Of a stretch of DNA of 64,000 bases, positions 1-15,402 are shown one piece after another. A model generated the notes under the pieces. The model saw nothing but the letters and a program-made list of their open reading frames with translations. It had not been told where the DNA came from and searched no databases. Position 1 is the stretch's first letter. Each line of letters begins with the position of its first letter. Source of the DNA: Rhynchosporium graminicola (Eukaryota > Ascomycota > Leotiomycetes > Helotiales > Ploettnerulaceae); assembly GCA_900074885.1 (NCBI GenBank), contig FJUW01000002.1, positions 248,001 through 312,000 of the forward strand, in the 5' to 3' direction. The position numbers were made by a program, and so were the translations under genes.

Positions 1-1746
1 CCTCCAATGTACTCAGCTCAAACTCTCGCTGCTAACCAACCTGCTGATGGCGCCTACAATTCTTATACAGCCCCCATGTCCTACTACGCCCAAGGTGCCT
101 ATCCAAGCTACCTCCCAGCCATGCCATATATGCCCTACACCCCCGACCGTGTCTCTGCTGGCTACCCTGAGCTATTTAAGGAGGTCCCCGGTCTGGAAAA
201 TCGACGCGGATCTTACTCCACTAACGAGTCTGCTCCCGGTACTCCTCACTATGGATCAATCTCTCAGCAAGGCACCCAGATTCTCGCCGTTGACCGATCC
301 CCATTCGGATCTACTCCATCACCCCAACAGCTTCCCATCCAGCATGCTGCGCAACACGCAAAGCCACTTCCATACAAGACCATTCCTATCAATGTCGATC
401 TTGACGCTTTGCTCATTCAGCACCCCGCTATTCCTCCAGCCGTCCCTGCTGTCTTCACTCCTCGCGAGAGTATGAGAACCCTTGACCAGAGCTTGTCCAA
501 TCCAATCCAAGGCAATCGCAATGTCTACATTCGTGGTCTTCACCCAGACACCGATGATGAGACTCTTGCTGCATATGCTGCCCGCTTTGGTAAGGTAGAG
601 ACATCGAAGGCCATCATTGATACCAGCACTGGAGCCTGCAAGGGGTAAGTCTCCTCATCTATCCTTCGCGCATCTTTCCCTGACGTGTTCGCAGTTTCGG
701 TTTTGCAAAGTACTTCTCCCTGCGTGACTCGGAGCTCTGCATTCGTGGATTCTACAAGCTTGGCTATGAAGTCGGATTTGCTAGGGTAACACACAATGCA
801 CCTCATGAGGCAAGCAACTCTGCTCACATTGCACAGGAGTCTTTCAATTCCCGCCTCAAGGCAGAGGGAGACGAGCAGTCCACCAACCTATATGTTTCTA
901 ACCTCCCAAAGAACATGACCGAGTCGGTATGTTCATTCTTCACTCTTCTCAGTCTTGGCTCTACTGACGATAGATGCAGGAACTTGGTGCCATCTTCATG
1001 GATTACCACGTTCAATCAAGCAGAATTCTCCGAGACAACCAGAACAACAGCCGTGGTGTTGGCTTCGCTCGGTAAGTTTGGCGCCATCAGTCCCAGTGTA
1101 ATGACTGACCTCTTGACAGTTTTGAGAACCGTGATGTCTGCGAGGAGATCATCAAGAAATTCCATGGTCAGCCTATTGGTGAGGAAGGTCTGCTTCTCCA
1201 GGTTCGCTACGCCGATACTCCTGCTCAGAAGGACTTGAAGCGCATCACCACCGAGCGCCGTCAATTCCGAACCAACGAGTACAATGTTGGTGCTTACGGA
1301 GGACCTGTTGAGATGCTTACACTCTCTCCCACTATGCAATCCATCCCTTCGCCACTCACCCCTCGTACTGGCCAAATTGCTGCTCACTTTCCATCCAGAG
1401 TCAATGGCTCGTGGAAGCGTCGTGATAACAGGTAAGTCGATACTCAAGAACCCGGAGGATCAATGAGTAACATCTTCAACAGCTCTCTTGGTTCCGTCAA
1501 TGGCTTCAAGGACCTCGATCGCAACATCAAGGTCTCTTCGGTCGAGTCAGCTTCAAAGGATACGTAAGTTTGCCATATCCAACAATTCATTGGGGTGGCC
1601 TCTGACAGACCAGCAGGAAGGTTACGGTCTCAACTCCTACGGTTTCTGAGGATGGAACAGCCGACGACGGCGTGACCGTTCATAACGACTCTCCAGCGGT
1701 CGCTCACGGTGGTTCCGTCTCTCCTTCCGCTCGCAAATCCTCTTGA
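1..1746 (+). CDS. Two-RRM RNA-binding protein (5' end outside or at window edge)
   Basis: This is a probable single-stranded RNA-binding protein. I see seven exons: up to 644, 695-785, 837-926, 980-1071, 1120-1431, 1483-1563 and a last one ending at 1746. A first ATG lies at 7, but the frame is open upstream to the window edge, so the true start may be outside. The N-terminal ~170 residues are rich in Tyr, Pro and Gln. RRM1 begins at NVYIRGL and has RNP1 KGFGFAKYF, split by the first intron. RRM2 begins at NLYVSNLP and has an RNP1-like RGVGFARF, also split by introns. A basic linker and a Ser/Thr-rich tail follow. The layout resembles fungal proteins related to the RBMS/MSSP group. The family placement is inference; the RRM calls are secure. 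Confidence 0.85.
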
Positions 1747-2426
1747 AAGCTTTACTGCTGTAAGAGAGCGATCAATATCAGTATACTTTCTCCACACATT
1801 TCTCAGTCACGTTTGGCATCGCATTTTTCTATCATTCGACTTCGATCATTTGCGGACTGATGCCTGCAAATGGTTATTTGCACATTTTTTTTACCCCTTA
1901 CTCGGCATTTCAACCTCGGCAGACATGCGTACAAAGCAGACATACGTATCTTGTCAACATAGATATGTTGTTCGCATACACTCGTACCGACATCATCTTT
2001 TCGACTTCTTGCGCCGGGTACATCGTATGTAGGGACAACTTCCAACGGTATTTCAGGCAAGGTGTGGCATATGGGCAGCACAGGCAGGAAACATCGTTTT
2101 CATGTTGAACATTGATGGAGGGATATCAAAAGTACTGAGCATTGGGCTGTAAACATTTCTTCTCTTGCTACCATGGCTAGTTTCCTCCAGATGTGGACTC
2201 TCTCTGTAGCATAATTGAACACATTCTACCGAATCAAAACCACGATGTGATACTATTGCGATATCTTGTGACCACCGTCTTCTAAGGATTCTTTACCTCC
2301 GCCCTTGACAGCCTCTTGTCTCTGGTCAATTAGATCGCGAATCGACCTCGATGGCCCCAGAAAGCCTACATACGACGATTGTGGCTTGTCTGATAATGAT
2401 ATTTGCGGGGATTTATGAGCCTGTAT

Positions 2427-3695
2427 TCATGTTGCATCCTTGATCTCGAGTTTCGATACAAGTATATCGTTTCCTAGACTGTCTTTCAAGCCACTAAACT
2501 CGTAAGAAGTACCTCCATGATTTGACGGACTGGCTACTGTGGTCTCCGCATTTCTCTGATTTGCCTGTCCATCCTCAACCACGTCCTCCTCCTCCTCATC
2601 CTGCCCACCATCTTCGTCTTCAGAAGATTCCTCATCACCACGGGCAGCGTTAGGGTTGCCATCTCCATCCACACCGACTTCCTTCATGTAAGCCTCGAGT
2701 TCCTTGGCCATCTTCTTCGAGAATCCGGACGCCTCGACAGAAACATCAAGTCGCGTTACACCATCCTTTCCAATCAATTTTCTAGCATCCTTGAAGTGTG
2801 GCCCCTTGGCATTACTCGTAAAATGAAAACGGCGCTCAAAGAATCGCTTGATGCAGTTGACATCTCGGTCGAAGTAGTACTCGGCATTTGCATGATCGAC
2901 TGATACCATTTGGGGGAAATCGATCAAAATCGGGGTCAGGACCAGTGTTTCGGTTGTCTTGTCGTCTATGATCTCTTTCTTCATTTCCTCCTTGACAAGA
3001 ATGTTGAATTCGTTGAAATCGCCGTGGATCAGTCCGTATTGTGCGAGGCGCATGATCATGGCAATGAGCTCAGCGTAAAGAGAAGCTGGATCTGGGACCG
3101 AGGAGATTTGGCGCATAGGAAATGCATCGATCAGTGACATGACGATTGTATGTCTTGACTGTGCCAGAGGTTCTGGGACGGGAAATCCATTTTCTCTTAA
3201 AGCTACCATGAAGGTATATTCTTTGAGTGCTGCCAGCCGAGACATGTACATCCACGAACCCGAGGATTTATTCCGCAAATAATCTCGATTCGCCTTGACT
3301 GTTCGGAAAGATACGCGACCTAATCTGTGAATCTTCAATACCCGCTGAATTCCCTGCTCATCTGCTACGACGAAAATATCACTCTCCTTGCCCACACCAA
3401 TCTGATTCCCAACACTGTATACATCTCTGCGCTTCCGGTATGTATTCAAGGCGAGATAATCGAGTCCTCCGTATGTCAGGCGGTATCCATCGTATTTGGC
3501 ATTCTTGAGACGTGCGATCAATCCAACTTTCGCCAGCGCAGCTATATTCTTGTGTACCCCTCCACGCTGCCCAGAAATTTGCCCGATGAGTGCCGTAGGA
3601 ACAACTTCGTGGTTTTTAGAGCCTGTTTCGACGGCTGTAAGGGTTCTCCAGTCTTCTGGGGTCAGATACCGCATGTGCTTCGTATCGAGTTTCAT
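2427..3695 (-). CDS. RIO2: RIO2 atypical serine/threonine kinase, 40S ribosome maturation
   Basis: Intronless, 422 aa. It has the N-terminal winged-helix domain of Rio2 (residues ~8-90, start MKLDTKHMRYLTPEDWRTL) and then the RIO kinase fold. The modified P-loop is GVGKESDIFVV, the catalytic lysine lies in VLKIHRLG, the catalytic loop is IHGDFNEFNILV and the metal-binding motif is LIDFPQMVS, all Rio2 signatures. The C-terminal ~80 residues are acidic (SSEDEDGGQDEEEE), as in other fungal Rio2 proteins. Rio2 is an ATPase/kinase that rides on cytoplasmic pre-40S particles during final maturation. It is divergent from RPN1 with 336 bp between the start codons, so the two may share a promoter region. 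Confidence 0.96.
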   Translation of the reverse strand: MKLDTKHMRYLTPEDWRTLTAVETGSKNHEVVPTALIGQISGQRGGVHKNIAALAKVGLIARLKNAKYDGYRLTYGGLDYLALNTYRKRRDVYSVGNQIGVGKESDIFVVADEQGIQRVLKIHRLGRVSFRTVKANRDYLRNKSSGSWMYMSRLAALKEYTFMVALRENGFPVPEPLAQSRHTIVMSLIDAFPMRQISSVPDPASLYAELIAMIMRLAQYGLIHGDFNEFNILVKEEMKKEIIDDKTTETLVLTPILIDFPQMVSVDHANAEYYFDRDVNCIKRFFERRFHFTSNAKGPHFKDARKLIGKDGVTRLDVSVEASGFSKKMAKELEAYMKEVGVDGDGNPNAARGDEESSEDEDGGQDEEEEDVVEDGQANQRNAETTVASPSNHGGTSYEFSGLKDSLGNDILVSKLEIKDAT

Positions 3696-4031
3696 GGTCG
3701 CAGTGTTATTTGCTGATCGACGATATGTGAGTTTACCGTACTTCAGAAATTATTTTCTGCCCGCTGTATGACGGTGGAGAAAGAAACCCTGTCGTGGCGC
3801 TTACTTAGCAAGGGCCGGTTGTGGATTCGCGGTTGAAGCTATTTGACGCGGAAGCTTGGAGTGCCTAGAGCAACCGCAACAAACCATACCTCTCAACTTT
3901 GTCACGAATTCTCACGAAATAACCTCTTGGACCCTTCAAAGCGAAAGGGCACCTCTGTCATTAATCTATTATCCCATCCAGTACCTCTTCTCTCCTGACC
4001 CGCACGACAAGGCTTAGCCCAAGCAGCAAGG

Positions 4032-6925
4032 ATGGCGAAGGATGGCGAACCTCCAAAGTCTGTTGACAAGGGAAAGGGAAAGGCCATAGATGGCGAGCCT
4101 AGCAGGGCTGAGGAAGTCAAGAAAGATAAGGATGGCAAGCCGATCGCAAATGGGAAGACTGATGAGCCTACTATTGGAGGTAAGGTATTCGCTCAAACTG
4201 CACGGGATCCAGCTAATAAACCGCATCAGCGCCCGAAGAGCTCAGTGAGGAGGACCAACAGCTCAAGAGCGAATTGGATATGCTGGTGGAGCGATTGACG
4301 GTATGAAGAGTCGGCATATCTCTTTCTGCTGTATGCTGACATGCATTGGTACAGGAATCAGACAAATCACTTTACAAATCGGCGTTGGAAGCCATCAAGG
4401 ACTCTATCAAGACATCTACCTCCTCTATGACCGCCGTTCCCAAACCTCTCAAATTTCTACGGCCACATTACGAACCGATGACCAAGCTATACGAAGAATG
4501 GCCCGCGGGAGATGATAGGACCTCACTGGCAGATGTGCTTTCGGTAATTGGCATGACCTTCTCTGACGAAGAGAGACAAGATACCCTCAAATTCCGCCTT
4601 CTCGCGCCAACATCGGACATTGGCTCGTGGGGTCATGAATACACGCGACATCTGGCTTTGGAGCTTGGAGAAGTGTACACCAAGAGATTAACAGCTGATG
4701 AGCCATACAAAGATCTCATCGATCTTGCCTTAGTCCTCGTTCCTCTATTCCTCAAGAGCAATGCCGAAGCCGATGCAGTAGACTTGATGAGTGAGCTCGA
4801 AATCATCGAAGACATTCCAAAATTCCTCGATAAAGACACATACCCTCGAGTCTGCCTATACATGGTTAGCATGGTCAGCCTCTTGACCTATCCAGAAGAC
4901 CAGCAATTCCTCCGAACCGCGCACGATATTTACAAGCAGTATGGACAGCTTACTCAGGCTATCGTACTAGCTATCCGGCTCAATGATGTTACGCTCATCC
5001 AGGAGGATTTCGATTCGACAAAGGATGTGGCAATTAAGAAGCAGATGGCTTTCCTGATCGCCAGGCAGCAAATCGTTCTGGATCTGCCATCGGAAACGGA
5101 AGATGAGAGGGAGATCGTGGAGTGTCTGAACAACACAAAGATGACTGAGCATTTCAAGTCTCTTGGCAAGGAGCTGAACATTCTCGACCCGAAGACTATC
5201 GAGGATATTTACAAAAGTCATCTGGAAAGTAACCGCGTAGCTGGGCTCACAAATCTGGATTCCGCCAGACACAACTTGGCGGCTGCTTTTGTTAACGCCT
5301 TCGTCAATGCTGGATTCGGTAATGACAAGATGATGATGGTTGAAGACGATAAAAATGCCTGGGTTTGGAAGACAAAGGAAGAGGGTATGAAGTCCACAGT
5401 TGCGTCGATAGGAACGCTGTCCTTGTGGGATGTTGAGGTCGGTTTGGACAAGATTGATAAATACACCTACTCCGACGAGGACCAAGTTCTTGCCGGATCT
5501 ATGTTGGCTATTGGAATCATGAATACTGGTGTCAGCTTGGATTCAGACCCAGCTTTAGCGCTTCTGAGCGATGAGGACAGGATCAACCACAAGAGCATTG
5601 AGGTCAGAGTGGCGTCGATTATGGGTCTGGGACTCGCTTATGCTGGCTCAGATCGGACCGATCTCCTCGAAGTCTTGATCCCAATCGTTGGTGACACTTC
5701 GTTGGACATGCAGCTATCGGCAATGGCTGCTCTGTCGCTAGGCATGATCTTCGTTGGCTCTTCCAACAGTGATGTCAGTGAGGCGATCATTCAGACGCTC
5801 CTTGACGATGACCGAAAATCGCAACTCAAGGATAAATGGACACGTTTCATGGCTCTTGGCCTTGGCCTCCTCTTCTTTGGACGCCAAGAAGAGGTCGAAG
5901 TAATTTTGGAGACTCTGAAGGCCATCGATCACCCAATGTCTAAACCCACTTCGGTCCTTGCTGAGATTTGTGCTTGGGCCGGAACTGGGACCGTTTTGAA
6001 GCTGCAAGAGCTCCTTCACATCTGTAACGATCACATTGAGACGGATGAGCCAGGTTCCATTGGTAACGATGAGTTGCTACAAGCCTACGCGGTACTTGGT
6101 CTTGGACTGGTAGCTATGGGTGAAGACGTCGGCCAAGAGATGGTTCTACGCCAATTCGCACATCTGATGCATTACGGCGAGCCCAATATTCGCAGGGCTG
6201 TTCCTTTGGCTATGGGTCTGCTCAGCCCTAGTAATCCGCAAATGAAGGTTTACGACACGCTTTCGAGGTACAGTCACGATAACGACAATGACGTTGCTAT
6301 CAATTCCATTTTTGCGATGGGTATCCTCGGCGCTGGAACCAACAATGCCAGATTGGCACAACTCCTCCGACAACTGGCCAGCTACTACCACCGCGACCAA
6401 GAGACCCTCTTCATGGTCAGAATTGCCCAAGGTCTCCTCCATATGGGCAAGGGCACGCTAACTATCAGTCCATTCCACACCGACAGACAAGTTCTCTCTC
6501 GTGTCTCAGCCGCCGGTCTCCTCACAGTCTTGGTAACCATGATTGAAGCCAAGCTGTTCATCACCGACAAATCACACTTCCTTCTCTACTACCTCGTCAC
6601 AGCTATGCATCCTCGCTTCCTCGTCACCCTGGACGAAGATCTCAAGCCTCTCACGGTCAACGTTCGTGTTGGACAGGCTGTCGATGTTGTAGGCCAGGCT
6701 GGAAGACCGAAGACTATCACTGGATGGCAGACACAGAGTACGCCTGTGCTGTTAGCCTATGGCGAACGGGCTGAGTTGGAGGATGAGCAGTATATTCCTT
6801 TGACTAATACACTTGAGGGACTGGTCATTTTGAGAAAGGTATGTCTTGTTTCGCCTATCGCGTTTGCCTAAAGAAAATTACTAATCATCGAACAGAATCC
6901 TGAGTGGGAAGATGGAAAGAGCTGA
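4032..6925 (+). CDS. RPN1: 26S proteasome regulatory subunit RPN1
   Basis: Four exons (4032-4179, 4230-4300, 4355-6838, 6896-6925) encode about 910 aa, the usual Rpn1 length. The N-terminus is a Lys/Asp-rich linker. It is followed by the conserved start of the helical region (LSEEDQQLKSELDMLVERLT then SDKSLY) and a PC-repeat toroid, visible as recurring units such as SIMGLGLAYAGS, AALSLGMIFVGSS, FMALGLGLLFFG and VPLAMGLLSP. The protein ends NPEWEDGKS, encoded by a tiny last exon. Rpn1 is the base-subcomplex scaffold that docks ubiquitin receptors and the deubiquitinase Ubp6. The start at 4032 was chosen because it is the first ATG and all phases close across the three introns. Confidence 0.96.
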
Positions 6926-7396
6926 ATGATCGGGGAGCATAGGCATGCATAGTGATAAAGAATTGACGGATGCATTGGTGAAATTATACTGTATAATAGC
7001 GGCGTAGACCTAGGCGACAGACCTCGTAGGAGCGTCAAAACATCGGGCTAGCCACATTCAAGAACATGATAGATGATTTGAGACTATTCGCTATCTTGTG
7101 ATTCTGTGTGTTCATATAATTTTGTTCATTTCGAATAGCTCTCTCTGCCTCTTCCTGTTGTTTCGGTATTATAGCTACTAAAGAAATATCTCTCGAAGCA
7201 AATTCGCCAGCCAAAATCGCCAGATACACTTTACGTCTACGCATGCTTAGTTACAAATGTATATTATACAGCCAGTCCAAAAGCAATCGTCTTCCTTTCC
7301 CTATCGCCATTACACCACATCTAGCTATTTCATAACAAAGCCATGCTCAAGAAGCAATAATATACTGTACTGATGATTTGCGAGGCATGTCCTATG

Positions 7397-9692
7397 TCAG
7401 CAACGCTCAAATACTCTATACAGACCCTTCAGATTCGCGATCTCGACGACCCCGCCTTTCATAAGCGATTTCGTAGCAATCAACCGGGCCCTGAAGGCTG
7501 GGAACAGGATATCCTCCACCGCTTTGTTAATCTGCGATCTTCGGACTTTGATATCCTCGCTCAGATCTTCTTCTGGATCCTCCGGACCCGGGGAAGGCGG
7601 GAGTTGTTCTGGTACGTAGTAAGCTGCTAGTTCTCTCAGAAAAGTAGAGAAGCATTCTTTCTCCGACGTCCAATTCACGTGTGGGCCGAGTCGGAGGAGG
7701 AAGCGTGGGAGTTTGGCGAGGCTAGGCGTGTATCCTTTCAAGAGGAGGGGGATGCTGAGTAGGTCTCCTTCAGGGGAGATTGAGAGGGAAAAATATTCGA
7801 GGAGCATATCTCGTCGCTCGATGAGTTGGGTGGACACTAGTTCGACTACTTCTTCAACGGAGAAATCGTCGTCGGGGTTTGTTGGGCTGGGTGAGGTGTC
7901 TTTTTCGTGCTGGGCGCCGAGGGCGAGGAGCTCGCGGAGGTCAAGAGGAGGTGAGAATTGGATGGTACCGAAATTCCCGAAGTCGGTGAGCCCGACCTGG
8001 TAGAAGTACTCTGAGCAAATCATGCCGTAGTCTATGAGGAAGAGTTTGACGCCTCCTTGGATGGCGGCTAGACGGCGGCGCTCGTCGACTACGCCGACGA
8101 AGGTGTGGCTGGCAAATATCTCGGTTAGCTCGTTGTGCATGTCGTCGCGGACTTCGGCGCGGAGTTCTTTCACTGTTACGAGACGGCAGTTGATGGGTTC
8201 GCGGTCCGAGGTCTCGTATTCAGTGTCAACGAGTTGCTGTAGGGCCTCGGAATTATTAGGTCCAGGGGCTGTGCTAGACCGGTCCAAGCTGGGGGGAAGC
8301 ATGCTAGTTATTTTACGGAGTTTGGCATCAGTGCGGACGAGATTGTTCTCGTACGGCTTGGATTTGGGGGTTGCTGAGGAGCCGGTGTTGTTTGGGATCC
8401 CATCAACATCGGGAGTGGTGGCTGATGGTATTCGGACGCCGGGAAGGAGGGTTTGGGTCATGAATGTTCGACTTGTATCGACGTCTGCGAGCTTCATGCG
8501 GATATCGCTGCATATCTTTTCGATGATCTCGTCTTCGTTGAGAAAGTTAACTTCTCTTTTTGTTGGATGGACGTTGACGTCTACTCGGTGAGGGTCGATG
8601 TCTAGACTGAGATATGTGAAGGGATGACCACCTTTGGGAAGGAAGGCTGAGTATGTTTGCTCAATGGCTTTCCGGATGTTGGTGGAGTCTACAGAGCGGT
8701 GGTTGATAAAGAGAAGGAGAGTGGTCCTCTTGACGTGGTAGTTTGCATTGGTAGTCCATCCCCGAGCTCGATAGCCCCATTGGGTGTCTGAGGATGTGAA
8801 CTCGATAAGCTCATTTGCTACGGAAGCCCCATGGATTTGGCGGATTCGGTCGACTGTAGTTGAGTTCGACTGTGTTGAAATGGTAGTGCTAGCTTCCCCG
8901 TGCTTCTTACAGCTGAAGGCAACTCCATCGCAGTGGACGGCATATCTACCAACAACATCGAGGATTTTGTTGTACTCTTCAGAGGCTGACCTAAAGGCTC
9001 TGCGACGAGTTGGGACGTTGTAAAATAGATCCTCAACGGTGATCTGAGTGCCTAGCCTGCCAGCAGTAGGTTTGGGATCAGAACTCTGGCCTGGCTTCGG
9101 TGGAGCTAGACGGCCACTGTCGTAGTGTGCTCTGAATGCACAATTGGACTCTTTGGTTCTGGTAGTGACTGTGAGATGGGCGATATGGCTAATACTAGCC
9201 AAGGCTTCTCCTCGAAACCCGTATGTGCCAATAGACGTCAAGTCTTCAAACGACTTCAATTTGGAAGTTGTGAACCGTTCACATAAGATTGGAAGGTCCT
9301 CTTTCTATGATGAGTTCAGTAGAGAAGCAACAAATGAGTCTCATTTTGGACCTACTGCAATGCCATGACCATTGTCCGTAATCTGAAGAAGCTTCAGGCC
9401 GCCATCTTTGACGAGAACCTCAAGAGAAGTTGAGCCGGCATCAACAGAATTCTCAATGAGCTCTTTCAAAGCATGAACAGGCGCAACAATAATCTCCCCA
9501 GCGGCAATCTTGTTGACAACATCGGGATCCAGTGCCTGTCACATGATGTTAGGATACATGCAGAAGGCCGAGATGCGTGCCGATGCTCACCTTGATCCTA
9601 CGTGGCGCAGTGACACTCGCAAGAGCCTCATCCGCCTTTCGTTTGGTTCCTCTCTGCTCCAGGTCTACATCGACGTCCATCGGTTCGACCAT
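7397..9692 (-). CDS. MLH1: DNA mismatch-repair protein MLH1
   Basis: Three exons on the minus strand (9692-9591, 9535-9356, 9304-7397) encode about 729 aa. The GHKL ATPase motifs are intact. The helix containing [10 protein letters not shown] carries the catalytic Glu and Asn. DNGHGI comes just before intron 2, and [12 protein letters not shown] supplies the ATP lid. The C-terminus is VFERC, the characteristic MLH1 ending and not found in PMS1 or MLH3. The protein should form MutLalpha with PMS1 and act in post-replicative mismatch repair. The N-terminus has a short fungal extension containing a KRK-type basic stretch. Codon usage is more GC-rich than neighbouring intergenic DNA, as expected for a coding sequence. 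Confidence 0.95.
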
Positions 9693-10985
9693 CTTCACAT
9701 CATTTTATGCTGCTCGTTTGCAGGATCGTGCGTAGTGCTTTTTAGGAAGTAAGGAAAGAGCTTTGGAGGGGTGAAAGCGGTTATGAATACATATTTTGAG
9801 GTAGCGGGATGCTCCTAGTTAATTTCTCTCGCTCATATGCTGGATAATGGTTTGTTCTAAAGGCAGGAAATGATTTGATATTGAGATTGGATGCCGGGCA
9901 TGAAAGATTGTCGCGAAAGTCAAGAGATGCATGTGGCTTAGAATGCCCCAGGTGACTAAGCCTCTAATTTTGATAACTACCTACCTCGACCCAAGAATAA
10001 AATTTGGCATCTGCGAGTGTTTACTCCGTTCGACTATCCTAACCAATTGTATTCAGCATAATGTCTTTAGACTTGTTGCAAAGCGCGCTTATGCAGAAAA
10101 TCCCTCCACTGTTGGAACTTGGTCTCCGATCAAAATCCCCGTCGAAGGAAAGTTTCTTCTCAGATGTCCATCTACCTACTTTCCTCCCCGCATCTTCAAA
10201 GATTCGCCTCACATGATGTTCAGAAGGTTGATGTGAAAACGTTGATTTCATTCCTCCTTTGTCATTCCGTCTTTCTGGTTCCCTTCGTGCCATAATATTT
10301 ACTCTGCAGAAGTCAAGTCTTGTCATCTGGCGCTCGGTGTCTACAATCGGAACGGCAGCTGAAAAGGAAGATTTACTATCTTTTTGAGATGTAGGGGGGT
10401 TTCTAGGAACGAAGAGCAGAGATTGTGCTTTTCGCTCAGCTTCCTTTATTGGCTTTGAGCAGAGCTTTGTGCGCCTTAGATGGCAGAGTTGGGATTCTCT
10501 ACATTCTAATTTTGTATCACTTCTGCGACTACGAATCTGTAAGCTCTACCTGGGACTGGCTGGGCTCGTATCAAGGACCCCAACTCAGGTCGGCGTTCGG
10601 CATACGAAAGAACAAAAAAGAGCGGGCAAGCCCGTTACCCATTCGTGAATGGGAAAGAATGATTTCAGTCATTCTGGCATTCTCAGCGAACCACTATAGA
10701 GCCTCTGAACTCGTAGCTAGTTACTTAATAAATTTGCATGCAGCGTTTTAGATCAATATCCCTTCTGCGTTTCAATTCCATTTATGCCAATCGCAATCCG
10801 GATTCATGTTTGTGTCAGCATGTAGATGCTTACAATGCAGTCGATCGGTGGCTCTTTCCTTCATTCGAGAGTAACCCATATGCCTCTTCGCTGTGGTAAT
10901 TTACTTTTTGAGCTGTGCTCTTCATACTCAGAGTTCTTGGCTTGCATAAGCCCCCATTCAAACAAAGGACATTTCATTTCTCAAA
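9693..10985. other. Intergenic region between MLH1 and the GMC oxidoreductase locus
   Basis: I find no convincing gene. A 51-codon reading frame starts at the ATG at 10061 and some antisense frames are open, but none has a recognisable motif or a convincing intron. The right half should hold the promoter of the GMC gene at 10986. Confidence 0.5.
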
Positions 10986-13986
<3,001 letters not shown>

Positions 13987-14478
13987 GATTTCGACTGTAC
14001 GAAACTTGATACGCGTAGCCATACATTTGTAGACTCGGCTTCAGAAAGTATACTTTTATTCTATCAGACGAAAATTTTGACCAATTCGAGGCGGAACCAT
14101 TTCTTGATGGGCGAAGCGAGACCTGATATTACACCATAATGAAGTTATCCAAGAACTGCGGTCTTCAGATTAGTCTTTTGTGTATTTCATACACGAGGTG
14201 TTCATTGTAGCAAAGCTGTTGCAGCACATTACAAAAGCAATGCTTAAAGTCATGTATTAATTTGATGACCTTAGTAAGTGAAAGTTATTGGGGATGTGTT
14301 TGCTTCCCTTCGCTGGAGATGAAGCTGCTTAGCCTAGAACCCATGGTATCATCCTAAATGCATCCGACGAATATAATAACCCGTAATAACGACCCAGGAC
14401 CAAACTCCATGCTATATCAAAGTCCCAGAAACGCCTGAGGATTTGAATTCCACCATCTGCAATCATACAATGGTATCA

Positions 14479-15402
14479 TTATATTCGCTTCGAGTTCGTA
14501 GCCAGGAAGAGTACGCAGACAGCAACGATGCTGAAAGCTATTACCGTCAGAACCTGGGATTTGTGTCAGTATATATATATAAATGATAAGCTGCATGATG
14601 AGGACTAGGATCTGCATAAAGAGCTGTAAGACTCCGCGCGTTCAATGCGAGTCAAAGATCGCAAATCCGCTGCCCTCAGGCTCTTATTTCCCTCTTTCAC
14701 TTCCCACCGTAACCAAATCGAGCATTCAACAGATCCTTAGCCCTACCTTTTTCCACCAGCAAGAAAGAAAGAAAGAAAGAATCCAAGCTCACCGACTGCG
14801 TCTTCCACCCCGTCTGCACGATAGCCACCCTTCGACTATACTTATTGACCGTCTTGATATAGTTCCCAAACCCCAGCGCCAGACAGCTCAGACTCAGCAG
14901 CCAGAAAATTATCCCGAGAGGTTTCGCCATTCGTAGTTCGAGCCGTGAGGGTTGCGATTTCAGGTGAAAGGAGACGACGATGGCGATGCTGACGATGGCC
15001 ATGTAAATTGAGAGGCGGAGGTAGGAGAGGAATGCTGGGAGGAAGGTGTTAGCTGTGGAAGGGAGATGGAGAAGGGAGGGGAATTACTTCGTTCATTGGC
15101 GCAGTGGTCGCGGGCATCGCTGTCTGTGTTATCGAAGAGGAGGGGCGCGAAGAAGGGAGGTGCGCAGAAGATCGAGCTGCTGTTGTGTCTATGGTGGTGG
15201 GTATTAGTATATCTTCATTTCTCTCTCTTCTTTTACTGCTCCGCTTTGCGCCTCTCATCTTGCTTGCTTCAAGCTCGAGAGAAAGAGGTACCCACGGAGG
15301 TACAACTACAGGTGTAGCTCCCATTGGAATCCCGAATACAGTATGGGTATTTCTGCTTCCTATGCCTTGTTCATCGTCGTGGTCGTGGGTGGGGAAAGGC
15401 AT
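14479..15402 (-). CDS. DUF202-family small membrane protein
   Basis: Four exons are inferred, starting 15402-15296 and ending at a TAA at 14481-14479. The N-terminal ~70 residues are polar and Pro-rich. Then comes the DUF202 signature DARDHCANER leading, across an intron, into TFLSYLRLSIYMAIVSIAIVVSF (membrane segment 1). Segment 2 is IIFWLLSLSCLALGFGNYI. The conserved VQTGWKTQ motif comes before the last intron. The final exon encodes segment 3 (VLTVIAFSIVAVCVLFLAT) and ends KRI. DUF202 occurs in the Vtc polyphosphate-polymerase accessory subunit Vtc1 and in uncharacterised YidH-like proteins; this stand-alone protein has no known reaction. Several intron edges were picked by domain continuity, especially the long last intron holding a (CTTT) run, so the exact model is less certain than the family. 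Confidence 0.72.

Noticed and set aside
7713..8591. Long plus-strand frames opposite MLH1
   Set aside because: They are antisense shadows of the MLH1 coding sequence; MLH1 motifs are unambiguous on the minus strand.
10039..10326. Open minus-strand frame of 95 codons upstream of the GMC gene, and the 51-codon plus frame at 10061
   Set aside because: No motif, no linked exons and the frames overlap each other antisense; likely chance frames in promoter DNA.
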